NCBI GenBank assembly: GCA_036850595.1
Contig: CM072170.1
Location: 13,608,303-13,672,302, forward strand
Reading direction: 5' to 3'
Source of the DNA: Rhyacichthys aspro
Taxonomy: Eukaryota > Chordata > Actinopteri > Gobiiformes > Rhyacichthyidae
Length of the DNA: 64,000 nt
Shown here: positions 35,690 to 47,369 of the stretch, piece by piece
Position numbering within the stretch: position 1 is the first letter of the stretch
Layout of the letters: each line of letters starts with the position of its first letter
Made by a program: the position numbers and the translations under genes
The notes under the pieces: generated by a model
Seen by the model: only the letters and a program-made list of their open reading frames with translations
What the model was told of the DNA's origin: nothing
Database searches by the model: none

Positions 35690-36420
35690 AAAAATGTTCC
35701 CAGAGCAGGCAGTGTTAGCGCGGAGAAAATACATTAGGCCAGTTAATGTGATTTTGCCTGAGCAGATTAGAAATGTCTTTCATGGTCACATTCCAATATT
35801 AGTCCAGCGCTAAGCCTCAGTATGTGTTTCTTTTGTGCTTAACCTCATAATGTCAAGAGAGCCATATTCACTTCTGGCATGGATATTCTTCTTCTGCCAG
35901 GAAAGTTAGCTTCTGCGCTCAAAAGGATGGGTTCGAACGAGGAGCACCACAAGAGCAAAAGTGGGAATTTGATAGATATTTTGGGGCTTGGAAAAAAAAA
36001 AAAAAAAACACGCTCCGGTCCAGCACGAGCGAGAGCGACGAGAGCAGTGCAAACAAACTGGAGTCGATAGGCTAACTGATGATCTGTCTAAACACACTGC
36101 GTCACGGCTGTCAGCCAGAGCCAAATCCTCCGAGTAAACACGAGCCACGACTGAGCCCGATTCCATTTAAATGACCTTCCGTTGCTGCCGAAGTTGCCTC
36201 CGCTGACGCCGCCTCCGCTGCTTACGCCCCGACTCGCCGAGGGAATTCAAACGCCTCAATCACGTCCCGCGCTCCCTCTCCCGACTCAATCCGGGAGGGA
36301 TTAAGAAACCAAATCAATTAGAAACTCCAGCTAAGACGCACTAGGCTCTCGCTGCCCCTTCCTTCCTTTCACTCAATTTTCGTCCCCGTCTAGTCAAAAC
36401 AAAGGTGCTAAATGGCATTA
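35690..36420. promoter_or_regulatory. GC-balanced island, possible conserved element
   Basis: Two calmer parts (35700-35880 and 36010-36400) surround an A-run at 35990-36007. The second is CpG-bearing ('tgctgccgaagttgcctccg', 'caatcacgtcccgcgctccc') and ends in 'aaccaaatcaattagaaact' with a homeodomain-like core. Nothing coding is convincing. Confidence 0.25.
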
Positions 36421-37540
36421 CCGAGTATGTACACTTATCTTTCAGAATAATGATGCAGTTTGTACCCTTTTTGTGACTGTTGCTGGTATTTTATGGAAAC
36501 AGAAGCAAGAAAAATGATTGGAAAACATGAATATTAGCAGCATAATATGCAGACTTTGTTCTGCAGTGGGTAACTTCTATGTTTATGTCCTTTCCCATTA
36601 CCCCATCCTACCTTCAACGGGTCAATACTCATTATGAAGAAATCAGATGAACACTAGGAAGACAGGTTTTACTTATTTCATCTCCTGTGTCACAAAATTC
36701 ACCAGCTTCTGTGATTTATTGTGTTTAATTTCAACCCCTCATTCATCAATGCTCGTTCAATACAAAGTGTTCAACAGTTACAAGAGGAAAATGGTTTCTA
36801 TGCTGGTGTTTACAGCAAGATACTTGACCTTTCACAGTTTATAGAAGTGTTTTCCAGAAACTGACGCACTGATACTTGTTTGACCTCCTCAGATCTTTCA
36901 TTCCATTTTTCGCAGCTTTATTTGGACAGATTTTTACTGTAAATGACAGCAATGCGAGCTGAGCAAACTGTTAATAATGTCTGATCAAAGTGTGAAGAGG
37001 TGTCAAGTCACCTGAGAACACATAACACACACCTGATAACACGTCAAAAACCAACATGGCACTTAAAGCTCCACTACCTGATTTTCTTTTTTTGACCCTG
37101 TCTCAGATTCTACTCACCCACAAAAGGAGCCTAGGGACCTCTCCTGCTTCTCTTAAAAAAAAAAAATTCTTCCACAAAATACTAATACATTTCACCAAAC
37201 TGAAGCTTAGAGTTTAGCATTAGCTTAGCTTTTTAACCATTTTAGGCTGCCTCCCTTTTCTGTGTTGATGCTTTTCTTTTTTAAACTGTTTACCTGTGTT
37301 AAAAGACATATTCAGCGCCGACAACACACTCGGACAGATATTGATGTTTCTTTTATCCTTTTCTGCTTATTCTTGTAAGGCATTTCACTGCCCCAACCAG
37401 CTTCTTGACTTTCCTGTAAGTAGGAATGCCCCCTCTGCCAATTCTACCAGTGGACACTTGCCAGAAAGGATTTTCCCAAAATGTAAAAAGAGATGCTTTA
37501 ATTTCATTGATTAAGCACATTCAAACAAGTGTTCATGGGT
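36421..37540. other. No gene seen
   Basis: AT-rich, an A-run at about 37156-37166. Confidence 0.4.
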
Positions 37541-37545
37541 GAGGA

Positions 37546-37990
37546 CTGCCCATAGAGCAGTCGTGCTCTATGGCAGTGGTTCTCAAACTAAGTGGTTATT
37601 TTTCAGACTGAAATTAAAATCCAAAATCCAAGCTGAACTTCTTTATTTTTTTGATGCAGCTCAATTATTCTTTACCAGGGAGAGCCCATTCTGATTTTTT
37701 CATTTTATTTTGTCAAAATAAAAACCAACTACAACTACTTGCTGCAATTAAATTCCGGCTTAAACAGGTTAAAATCTATTAATGTCAAAGTGACACCATT
37801 TAGAATTGTTAAAGTCCAACTAAAATCAATGAAAACCTTTCAAAGACCAGCTTAAATACCATGACGCTTATTAAAATTGAACAAAAACTGCCCTAGACCC
37901 AACAAGAAGCACTTAAACTGTATTTAAATGTTAATTAAATATTAAGCTAAACTCAATTCAGATCTGTTTTATGTCCATAATCATTACTTT
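37546..37990. mobile_element. hAT/Charlie-like end preceded by a hairpin
   Basis: 'cagtggttctcaaacta' at 37574 is the classic terminal sequence of Charlie-type hAT elements (CAGTGGTTCTCAAACTnnGG). The interior is AT-rich and full of 'aaatcaatgaaaacc'-like strings. No opposite end was found, so the right limit is a guess. Immediately before it, 37546-37559 and 37564-37576 form an almost perfect inverted repeat (ctgcccatagagca / tgctctatggcag, loop gtcg). Confidence 0.45.
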
Positions 37991-38149
37991 ATATGTAGGT
38001 GGTACAAATAAATTACGAGATAGTGAGAAAAGATGAGATTCACTGCTGTATGGGCTGCAAAATGTGTAAATAAACCCATAAACTATAAGCTTCTTTTGAC
38101 GTATGTACCATTGAACAGATTTAATAGAAAAAAGGCATTCAGGTGTGAT

Positions 38150-38410
38150 AATACGTACATGAATCAGACCCCCAGAGGCCCACTGTTCTTACAATAAACT
38201 CTATGGGAAACCTTGTGCGTCAACACTGAATCCCAAACGGTATCTTTGGCCTTGAAAAGTGAACAGGTTGACATTATATACACTGGATGGTAATTAAAGT
38301 GAATAGGGGCTGGATAATTGGGGCCACTTCTCTGGTCTGCTCTTCAGATGGCGTCACGGTGCATTTGTGACTCAGATCTAAAGGTCTTCTTTATTTCTAT
38401 TAAAAGAAAC
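38150..38410. repeat. Dispersed repeat F, copy 1
   Basis: 'catgaatcagaccccc', 'gaacaggttgacattata', 'ccacttctctggtctgctct', 'cggtgcatttgtgactcaga' match 41213-41465 in order. Direct repeats about 3 kb apart flanking the Tigger element and repeat E copy 2. Confidence 0.65.
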
Positions 38411-39229
38411 GCATTCAAGACTGTTCAGATCTTCTTTTTCAGACTAATCCCCGAATTCTCTACCTTTTCTCTTTGTCCCGAATGCAACACTTTCCAAATC
38501 TTTGTATGCAGCGCTCGCTTCTACCTTTCTCCCCCTCACCATGTACCCCACTTTCACCACATCACTCTCTCTGGCCGTGGGCCTGGGAAGAATACACAAG
38601 TTCGGAGGGAAACAAGTGTGCGCTCGGTTGGATGAGAGGACATATCTCTTCCCCCTCCAACGCTCTCTTTTCTTCCCGGTGTGTCTCCTCCTAGTTTGAG
38701 AGAATCAAAGCAGATCAGCTCTCCTACAGCCTGTCTTAGAGGGGTTTGACTACAGAGAGAGCAGAGCGAGGATGTGGACGGGAGGGATACTCGTCTGGTA
38801 GAAGTAACTCAGAGGGCAACCCACTGAACATCACACGGCGTAATGAATCAGATAAAAGGGCAATAAATGTCGGGGCTTTGCCGGTTTGGAACTACTTTTT
38901 GTCTAGACACGGCAGTTGTGCAAATCTCTTCAAGGACTGCTGTGTCATTGTTTTAAAAAGGCAATGTGAATGCATTTATTCTAAACTTTTTTATCTTTTA
39001 TTGGTGAAGTTTTTTAAAGATTAGAGCTTTATATGCAGAAATGGGAGACAAGGGTAATCGAGGGTAACTTTTTGAGGATACTTAAAGACTCTGAGGGCAT
39101 GTGAATGGCCACAGGGTTACACCAGGTCTGTGGTGTGAGCAGAAAAAGAGATAAATGCAGATAAACAACATCAACATTTCGTTAGCCTCATAGCATAATT
39201 GCCTAAGTCATTTTTTGGCCAAGTTGAGA
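38411..39229. other. No gene seen
   Basis: 38450-38870 is pyrimidine-rich with three overlapping open frames, none with a recognisable domain. Confidence 0.4.
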
Positions 39230-39330
39230 TACAGTAGTCCCTCAATATAACGCGGTTCACCTTTTGCGGTCTCGCAGTTTCGCGGATTTTTTTTGCAATT
39301 TTGCATTCTTTTTTTTTTACAGTGTATGAA

Positions 39331-39489
39331 CGCGCATTGTGTTCTGCGTCCTGATTGGCTAAGGGAGAACTCGTGCATTGTGTTCTGCGTCCTGATTGGC
39401 TAAGGGAGAACTCGTGCATTGTGTTCTGCGTCCTGATTGGCTAAGGGAGAACTCGTGCATTGTGTTCTGCGTCCTGATTGGCTAAGGGA
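39331..39489. repeat. 41-bp minisatellite inside Tigger MITE
   Basis: Nearly four units starting at 39331, 39372, 39413 and 39454; each begins 'cg[c/t]gcattgtgttctgcgtc' and continues 'ctgattggctaagggagaac'. Units are almost identical, so the expansion is recent relative to the age of the host element. Confidence 0.9.
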
Positions 39490-39637
39490 CTGTAGACCAT
39501 TGTCAATCAGTCTCCTCCGTGCCGTGTCTCCAGGACAGTACAGAATGCGTTGCCAAATTTACATAAATGTTTGATTGCTAGCAGTGTGGCTCTGAAGTGC
39601 TGTATGTTTGCAAGTTTTCTCCCCGACAAAACCCACA

Positions 39638-39721
39638 ATGTCGACAAAACGTTCTGCACCGACAAAGGCACCTGCGGTCGCACCCAAAAGGCAGAGGAAG
39701 ATGCTAAGGTTTGGACTTTGA
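39638..39721 (+). pseudogene. Tigger transposase N-terminal remnant
   Basis: The ATG at 39638 begins 27 codons with the basic, lysine/arginine-rich start typical of Tigger/CENP-B-like transposases (basic N-terminus before the DNA-binding helix-turn-helix). A stop at 39719-39721 and loss of the rest leave no functional domain. It lies in the plus orientation inside the element. Confidence 0.6.
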
Positions 39722-39917
39722 GAGTGTTTAAACAAGAGAGAAATGTGAGAAAATGTTAATGCCTGTCTGAGAAAAGTGTATAAAGTGTGTGGTGAGGGGT
39801 TTTACAGACTTAAAACATATAGAATAATTGTAAAAAATAAAGCTGACTACTTCGTGGATTTCGCCTATTGCGGCTTATTTTTGGAACATAACCCCCGCGA
39901 TAAACGAGGGACCACTG

Positions 39918-40179
39918 TATATACCTCTTTTTTTCTGTTAAAGTATAAATAAAAAGTTCTTCTGTATTTGCTGGGGTTTTTTCCCCAAAAAAACCTTAAA
40001 ATATGATTTAGGCATTTATGCTATTAGACTGATTTCTATATTTTAGTTTGTGAGAGCATTCTCATTTTGATTAATGTATTATGTTATTGTAGATGCAAAT
40101 GTAAAGTCATTGAGTGGAAGCATCCCTTGAGTCTTTGGGATCCATATCCTTGATCATGGATTCTTTCATTTCATCACTG
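39918..40179. other. No gene seen
   Basis: AT-rich gap between two repeats. Confidence 0.4.
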
Positions 40180-41035
40180 GCTCTAGCCTCATTCCTGGGA
40201 TTGTACAGTGTGGGTCACGTCGGATCTTGTGCTTTCCATTATCAAAAGGGGTCTGGCAAACAGTGTAACGCATGGCACCACTTTGAGGACGCCTCGGGTT
40301 GGGGGGATTAGACGGACAGATGGATATCCTCACTCGAGAGAAATCCGATGCAAATAAAACATCAAACGGAAATGTTTTTCAAACGAATGACACATTGTTT
40401 TTGTGATAAGAGACTAAATAACAGTCGTATTCCAACAGAAAACAGGCTAAATGAGTCCTTCATGAATTTAAACATTGTATTTATCGTCTTCACTGCATTA
40501 AACATAACCTTGGGCCTCAAATATTGAGTTCCTTAATTATAGGAAACTGCCAAAGCTCTATGAATTCAGTGTTCAGAAAGCTGGGAGCAAGCCAGAAACA
40601 GTCTAATGCTTACTGCAGCAATGAATGATTGTGTAAAGGATTTATTCATGCAGCTACACACCAACATTTATTCTCTTTTTATATTAATAATTAACAAAGC
40701 ACCCATGTTTGAAAAAGTCTCCTTTATATGTATTTTATATCTCAAATACAAGCACTTTTGTGATTATCTCATTGTTTCCATAGCAGATGTCACTCCTCTG
40801 GACCCAGCAAAGTGGAAAACACCTGTCTCTTGAAGGGGTTACCTGTACTGACCCGACCTGTACCCTAAACCACTGGGAATGAGGCTTTTGACACAAATTC
40901 AATTCAATCACTTTATTTATCCCCAAGAGGCAAGTAAAAGGCCCAGAGAGGAGCATAGACAGTATAAAACAATCATAAATAAATAAATCTCCAACACAAC
41001 CACAAACAAACAGGCACATTGCATGTAGAGCATCT
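40180..41035. mobile_element. Dispersed repeat E, copy 2 of 3
   Basis: Matches 23188-24020 through most landmarks ('cattcctgggattgtacagt', 'aacagaaaacaggctaaatg', 'cctcaaatattgagttcctt', 'cagaaagctgggagcaagcc', 'ctggacccagcaaagtggaa', 'ggggttacctgtactgaccc', 'gtagagcatc'). 'attcaattcaatcactttat' near 40900 is a common fish retroposon tail string and may be an extra insertion. Non-coding. Confidence 0.6.
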
Positions 41036-41212
41036 TCAAAGTGCTATAATAGGCATTGAGCTTCATGCTGTTGTCTGGAAGACCGCCTTAAACAGGACCT
41101 AATGAGGGAGGACGAAATGCAAGAATGAACCCAGAAGCTGAAAACTTCCTTTACGCACGCAGCACCTCTCAGTGGAAATCCATAGTGGCCATTATGGACT
41201 TTGAATCCAGGT
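41036..41212. other. No gene seen
   Basis: Short gap between repeats. Confidence 0.35.
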
Positions 41213-41465
41213 CTAATAATACATGCATGAATCAGACCCCAACAAGAAGAAAAATGTCTACATGAAACACTTCAACACAGATTTCCATTACGTTCCATTG
41301 TGTTAGTCACCGAGGGTGTCTTAGTCATTGCAAAGAGAACAGGTTGACATTATGGTGGGAATGCACCAAGTGAATAGGGACGCCACTTCTCTGGTCTGTG
41401 CTGCTTTTGATTGTGTCACTGTGCATTTGTGACTCAGATATAAAGATCTTATTTATTGAAAAAAA
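41213..41465. repeat. Dispersed repeat F, copy 2
   Basis: 'catgaatcagaccccaacaa', 'gaacaggttgacattatggt', 'ccacttctctggtctgtgct', 'ctgtgcatttgtgactcaga' pair with 38150-38410. Copy 2 carries extra sequence in its left half. Confidence 0.6.
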
Positions 41466-42984
41466 CATTATTATCAACATTTGACAGAAGAATAAAAAAT
41501 ATCCAGTGTCTTGACCTTTGACAGCAGCGAGCCATCACTTACACATTTTCCGTAACAAATTGCAGTCTAGATCTCGATTTATTTTATGCATATTTCCGCC
41601 AAGTTGCGTAGTATTTTTTTTTTTCAAAGTTACAGTGATCAGTAGTAGTAAAATCCAGAGAGCACAACACAGCTTCAGTCGCCTCTTGGCTGCAGCAATT
41701 TATCTTTTATATTTTCTGACATTATTGTGTCAAAAGATTTATAGGGAGTAAAAGTGCCCTCAGGCTCGTCACAAACACGATGGAATTTTAGTCGAGGTTT
41801 ACTCACACAAATCAGTGGAACGAGTGGAATTTGTGCACCACTTTTTGTTCCAGTCTTCCTCCTTGGATTCACTTTTGGCTTGAAGCTGTCAAATGCTTGC
41901 AAATATCGTCATATGTCTCACATTTTCCTGGTGGTCTGTTGTCCGTCTGTCGCCCCCCGTCGGCCTGCGTCGCCCCGCTGTTTGTTTGTGTGTTCGTTCC
42001 CCCCTCGGCCGCTCTTTCTGCCTCCATCTGTCTGTCCGTCTGTCGGCGTCCGTAATCAATAGTCTCTTCATTAGACAAATGGAAGAAGATGGCAGGACGG
42101 AACGGAGGCGTACGGGGAAGCCAATAAGATAGCGTAAGTGGGAGGGAAGGGCATTTCAGATCCAAATCAGCCGCTATGAATCACAAGGGCACGGCTGATT
42201 CATAGGGCACAGCGTGATTTAGGGCTGGATCTGCATGATTCAACAACAAAAGTGCCTGCGAACTGCACCTCGCTTTTAGACTGAACCGCGCTCGTGCTTT
42301 TGACATTTACTAATGACGGGTGATTTCGGTGTTAATGAGCACATTTTGTTGCACGTGCCTCTTTCTGGATACACGTGACTCATTTTCTATTTGCACCCAT
42401 AAAGAGCAGCTGGTATCAATGGGCTAGTCTTGTCACTTGTATTATTAAAATAAATATTTAAGTGTATAAATCTACATCCAAGAACATAGTTTTTATCATT
42501 TTGATGGCACTAATATCTCTAAATTGACACAAAACAGGACAAAGGTGCTTAATTTTTATTGCCCGAGTGCCATATGATCTCAGCACCAATCATCTTCCTG
42601 ATTTGGTGATTGACAGAAGTAAAGACCCGCCCCCTTATATTACCGACTGTTTTCAGCCCAAAGACTTGAATTTGGGCAAAACAGAGAGATGTACAAATGA
42701 AAAGTGGGCTGTACTGTACTTTTGAGAGAGTGGGAAGAGAGAAGTGACAAAAAAAAGAAGGATATAATCGTATAATTCATTGAGCAATAGCATTATTTGT
42801 TAGTAGCATCAGAAAGGCCGTCAGTAAGGAAGCGTTGGTGGTATCGTTTGTTTTTAAGTGATATTCTGATCAAGTATGTATTTTTGTGTCATGCCGAACC
42901 CTTATTTGTTGATAGAACATAGTGCTGTTATAACTTAAATTCCCAAATGTGATGTTGTTGAAGTGGCGCTTTGTTCCCGGAACC
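41466..42984. other. No gene seen; pyrimidine-rich tract at 41930-42060
   Basis: The tract is built of 'gtctgtcg', 'tctgtctgtccgtctgtcgg' and similar degenerate CTGT units, and keeps frames open on both strands by composition. The remainder is unremarkable. Confidence 0.45.
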
Positions 42985-43146
42985 ATCTCCTACATTCGCT
43001 CAAGTGTCCCTGGGCAAGACATAGGACCTATGTTGCGCCCAGTGCCTGCTGCTAATAAAGGAGTGTGTGGCTGAATGAGGCCCATTGTATAGCACTTTGA
43101 GGACCAATAAGATAGAATAGCACTGCATAAAAGCTTGGCCATTTAG
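42985..43146 (+). mobile_element. SINE-like retroposon 3' part
   Basis: 'caagtgtccctgggcaagac', 'gcccattgtatagcactttg', 'aggaccaataagatagaata' and 'gcactgcataaaagcttggc', ending in 'catttag', follow the 3' part of a widespread fish SINE ('ccttgggcaagacac... agcgctttgagtggtc... gcgctatataaatgcaagtccattta'). The 5' head is missing. Confidence 0.6.
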
Positions 43147-44569
43147 AAGATGAATGAAAATAGATATTGCACTGATAATCTCATGCATGCTCCAAGGTCT
43201 ATAGGCTGTATGGAAAACCTCCCACTTTCTCACATCCATAAGATACATTAGTGTTATTGGATATGTGCATAGTAAATATTCTAAATTGGACGCAATTGCA
43301 AACACATTTGGCAACAGGACTCATGTTACAAGTAGAAATATATTAGTGTAGTGGTATTATCCAAATGTTTTATCATAGAAGTTCAACAGTAAAGATAATG
43401 AGGGCACTTCATGCAAGTACAAGTACAGCATGTGCATTTGTAATATTAATAAGCATGTAAGAACTTCAGATAAAATTTAATAGAGGAGGACACAGGAATA
43501 AAAAGATAAAGGATGAAGTGAAGATTCAAGGAGGAGAGCTGACTCCAAATACTCATTTCATCTCATTCAACTGACTTTTATCTCAGACAATCACACTTTC
43601 ATCTGTAAGCCAGCCCCAGCTCAAAGTATTATAACCAAGAGAGGGCTTAAAATCTCACATAAAAAAATTATTTAACGAGAGCGAACAGTTTAATAATCTC
43701 TCAATCAACTGTGACGGCTGGAAAGTGAAGCCTTAGTAGAAACAGGAAGTGATCAGTCAGTCAATATATGATGCTCCATATGTTGATGAGGCCATTTTGT
43801 CGTGGACTTGAATGTAGTGCACGGAAAGTTCCCCACAATCCATCAAGAAGAGTGGTAGACTGCTTTTTATCACAAATGACAGTGGCTTTGGAAATATGTC
43901 CGAGACAACTTTAAATCTCAAACTGTACTGGATTAAAGTCAAGGTGAAATATTCTCAGCTCGCTACAGAATCACTGAAAACCCTGGCTCAGTCTGAATAC
44001 TTTAAAAGATGGCTTCTAATTCCTGTTCCTTTATCTGCGTTCCTTAACTTTTGTGAGCAACATCATGATGAGTTTCTTTATTGATTAAGGAAAGGAGCCA
44101 CAGTAGAGTTTTGGCAATCCAACTTGACAATTCTTAGCGGGAAACAATGGGGAAAGTTTATTGACAGACAGCAACTTGATAAAAAATATACGTCCCAGTG
44201 ATTGAGTCAAACAAACACACCTTATCTTCCACTGAGCGCTGAGTTTAATGAAGCTCACAAACAGGACAATTTACAGAAATAATCACTCAGTAAAATGTAC
44301 TTGTCTGTGGCTTGATTCATAGCCACTCATCACAAACTCATAACACAGAGTTTGGCCTCTCAAAACGCCTTCGGAAAAGTTTGAGTGCTGGTGCAATGGA
44401 TTGTGGGATGTTAGTAAAAACTCCTCTCCTACCTTCCTTCCTTACTGAAATGAGCATTCGGACAGCACTTATCATGTGATACATCAGAGTCACCAGTAAG
44501 AAGGGAGGAAGTTTCCAAAGCAAATGAAGTTATTTGGATTCAGCCCCTGCCTCCTTTTTAAAAATCATA
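43147..44569. other. No gene seen
   Basis: AT-rich. Confidence 0.4.
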
Positions 44570-44725
44570 TCTTTGCGGCTCCTCTGTGATCTTCATGCTC
44601 TGTGGACCCGGGTTCAATTCCCGCTTGGGTTATTCGCTCGCTGTCATTCCCCTCTCTCTCACCCTGTGTCCTGTCTGTCTGAACTGACAACTGACACAAA
44701 AAAAGCTGACATAACAGCAACCAAA
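44570..44725 (+). mobile_element. tRNA-derived SINE, plus strand
   Basis: Box B (ggttcaattcc) at 44611-44621; box A is degraded. The body 'cgctgtcattcccctctctc' and 'accctgtgtcctgtctgtct' and the end 'cacaaaaaaagctgac' match the family of the minus-strand SINE at 28842-28996. The A-rich end is short. Confidence 0.65.
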
Positions 44726-45179
44726 ACAAGATTATAGAGTAGGCTGTACATAAGGAACACACTCCTAAATGAGATCCTACTAATTCTAAATTATGATGAT
44801 TTGAATCTCGAATAATAAATGCATTCAATCAATAACAAAATGGTATTTGATGTCTATATTATATAATCTATCTTCGCAACTGATACCTGCTCCAGTCTGT
44901 GAAAAAAAATGATGAATGAAGATGGTCTGATGTGCACAAAAGGTTGAGGGGAAGTGGTTTCAGTAACATTACTTGGACAAATATGTTACACTTACAATAA
45001 TTACAACATTTACGTCTGTTGTCTTTGGATACACACTGGAAAGAAACGGAGCAAATACATTTTTTCCTCAGCTTCACCTTGGCTGAACTTCACAGACCTG
45101 ATTTCCCAGAACCAAGTGTGAAACCGTTTTCACATGTGTCTCCATTTACATTGTGCCTGTGTGAATAACAATGTGTCAC
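44726..45179. other. No gene seen
   Basis: AT-rich. Confidence 0.4.
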
Positions 45180-45790
45180 TGTCAGTCGCGGCTACACCGT
45201 GCGATCATTGTATTAAGATCTCGCGGGTTGTAACCGCGAACCCGGCCCAATTTTCCTGAAGGATATGAATTACGCTTTCGCAGCCTCTTTTCATTCAGTG
45301 CCCGAGAAGTCAGCGAGTGTTACAGAAAAGGAAGGATCACAGCACATGAAATACCAAGGGAGGTTTACGCAGGCCTTTGAAAAATGGCCGCCTCGCAGAC
45401 TACATCAACCGGCTCCGGCTGCGGTCTTCGTGGCTTACTGAAGCGTTTCATTCTCAACATTTTCAAAGTCACTGCCTGGTTTCATATTCATAACCATTCC
45501 CGTATGAATGTCCAATTCCATCCCAGCCTACAGACAAATCACCTGCGCAGACCCAGAGTGCTCACCCCGTTCTCAGCGCCTTGATTGATCTGTCGCCTAT
45601 CTCCCCGCAGCAGCTTTATTTCAAATCTGAAAAACAAACATTAGCGGCCAGAACATTACCCTCCTCTCTTCTATCTCCTTCTCGCTCTCTCCCTACAATA
45701 TGTCGCGCGCTCCCGCTATCGCATCCAGGATTCATCCGTCAACGCAATGAGGGAATAATGGGAGCTCCTTCGCGCTAGGTCGAAGTGACT
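45180..45790. promoter_or_regulatory. CpG-bearing balanced block
   Basis: 'cagtcgcggctacaccgtgc', 'gatctcgcgggttgtaaccg', 'caatatgtcgcgcgctcccg' contrast with AT-rich flanks. Two short frames (45384-45584, 45581-45778) overlap by four bases; neither is recognised. Regulatory or conserved sequence is the more likely reading. Confidence 0.22.
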
Positions 45791-46199
45791 GCTGTACCTT
45801 CCATTATGGCGGAGACATGAGCGATTGCCCTGCTCCGTGGAAGGTGGAGAATGTGAGTGAAGTGATTTGAAAAAAACAAAACAAAACAAAAAATCAGGAA
45901 GTAGCCTCTTTTAGATCAACACTGGAAAATGTCAGCCCTGTCAAGAAATGAAGAATATGTGACATATTTTTCATTGTTTTGTCGGGGAGACCCTAGTTTG
46001 TGCCACGACATAAAAGTCCCAAGATGGAGAGCATAGGATATGGCTGCCGTAAGAGTAAGATGCAATTGCCATTTGTTTTTGAAGCAATGTGAGGTGACTA
46101 TTCATCATGTATACATTTTTTTTTTTTTTTATCATACAAAGCCACTGTGTTCAACCGTTTAAGCTGGAGACGTGTGTGTACTGAGAGAATGTGTTGTCT
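45791..46199. other. No gene seen
   Basis: A T-run at about 46110-46130; 'aaaacaaaacaaaacaaaaa' near 45872. Confidence 0.4.
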
Positions 46200-46690
46200 C
46201 TTCATTTTACAGTTTATCAGAAGAAACACAACAATCAGACTGGAGAAAGGACTATAGAGACATGCTACTATTATTATAAAGTTATTACAAACAGCTGAAA
46301 CTTCAAATGCTCTGTTTGAGACATGATTTGAATCAATATAGCACTCATTAGTAAATGGTCCGCTTCAGAGGAGGCATAGCATGAAAATAGAGCCATGCAG
46401 AATGTAAAACAATGTAATCTATGCATTTGATGTGTTTTCAACCCGACCGGTATCCATTTAGCCTGTTTCCTTCCTCTTTTCGCTCTTCTTCGTGTGTTTA
46501 ATTGGCCATGACTTCCTGAATTTGGTCCGAAAGTCCAAACTATCATCGAACGTGCTTTCACACAAACGGATCGGACCTCGATTCAAAGAGCAGCCATTTA
46601 GTCCAAAACACGGTCCGCTGGTGCTTTCACAACTCAAGATTTTGCTTGAACCAAACAGGAAAGTCTGAAAGTCCGGACCAAACAGAGCAA
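46200..46690. mobile_element. Dispersed repeat G, copy 1
   Basis: 'caatcagactggagaaagga', 'aaacttcaaatgctctgttt', 'gaccggtatccatttagcct', 'ccatgacttcctgaatttgg' and 'cgaacgtgctttcacac' match 47370-47720 in the same order. The 'gtgctttcac' strings with 'gaccaaacag' at 46625-46690 resemble a common fish MITE with 'gctttcacacctg' ends. No coding. Confidence 0.6.
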
Positions 46691-46950
46691 GTATATTTTT
46701 ATTTTGCTAAAAACAAAACAAACAAAACAAAAACAAATGAACCTACTCAGTGTCCTCAACAGCCGAGAGGAAGGCAGATTAGTTTTTTTTTTCTTGTGAA
46801 GGCAGATTAGTTTTTAGTACACTATTTGTCAGTGTTTGGGTTTTTGTATACAGTATATGCTATAAATATGTTACTTCAACTGAGATTTAGGGATATCTCA
46901 CAGATAGGAGTAATTAGCAGTTATATAGTTTCAGATGTTGCAAAGAGGTT
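46691..46950. other. No gene seen; small tandem duplication
   Basis: 'aaggcagattagttttt' is duplicated at about 46771 and 46799. Confidence 0.5.
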
Positions 46951-47078
46951 TGTTTGGTTGTCTGTCAGTGTCTGTCTCTAACTGTCCATTGACCAGGATA
47001 TACCCCACCTCAGACCCAAAGCTGCTGGGATAGGCTCCAGTCACCCATGGAAATAAGCAAAGAGAATGAATGAATGAT
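46951..47078 (+). mobile_element. SINE 3' tail, plus strand
   Basis: 'tgtctgtctctaactgtcca', 'aggatataccccacctcaga', 'cccaaagctgctgggatagg' and 'ctccagtcacccatgg', ending in (GAAT)n at 47065-47078, match the 3' part of the SINE at 25789-26218. It is 5'-truncated and lies between the two copies of repeat G. Confidence 0.75.
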
Positions 47079-47369
47079 TTATGTTTTAAAAGTGGCTTGT
47101 TTTAAATGAGACTTGAGCAGGATTTACATTGTGCTTTAATTTTAGCACATTCACTTACAATGCTATGTAGAGAAAAAGAACATGGAGTATTTTCACACCT
47201 GAAGGTTTGCACTAACAACTCACATGGTACTCATTTGATTTGGTAACCTTTGGTTTCACGCTGCACTGCACACTACAGCAGACTGTGGGGCTTTTCTCTG
47301 ATGCTGTGATTTCTGTGGTACTGCAGTAGACGTTTTTGGTTTTTTTTATTGTGGTGAATGTTTTGTATC
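47079..47369. other. No gene seen
   Basis: 'gtattttcacacctgaaggt' and 'cacactacagcag' may belong to repeat G. Confidence 0.35.

Larger units (their letters stand above)
39232..39917 (+). mobile_element. pogo/Tigger-type non-autonomous transposon
   Basis: The ends are inverted repeats: the left starts CAGTAGTCCCTCAATATAAC and the right, on the minus strand, starts CAGTGGTCCCTCGTTTATCG. Both are the Tigger signature. TA dinucleotides flank both sides (39230-39231 and 39918-39919), the expected target duplication. The interior is 686 bp, far shorter than an autonomous Tigger (about 2.5 kb). From 39638 the first 27 codons of a transposase-like frame remain (MSTKRSAPTKAPAVAPKRQR...), stopped at 39719-39721. 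The downstream 'ttttacagacttaaaacata' and 'aaaataaagctgactacttc' also belong to the family's 3' end. An internal 41-bp tandem array sits at 39331-39489. Confidence 0.85.

Noticed and set aside
39331..39489. CRISPR-like array
   Set aside because: The 41-bp units are directly adjacent without unique spacers; it is a minisatellite inside a eukaryotic transposon.
41831..42165. Several overlapping frames at 41.8-42.2 kb
   Set aside because: All cross a degenerate CTGT/pyrimidine-rich tract that lacks stops on both strands.
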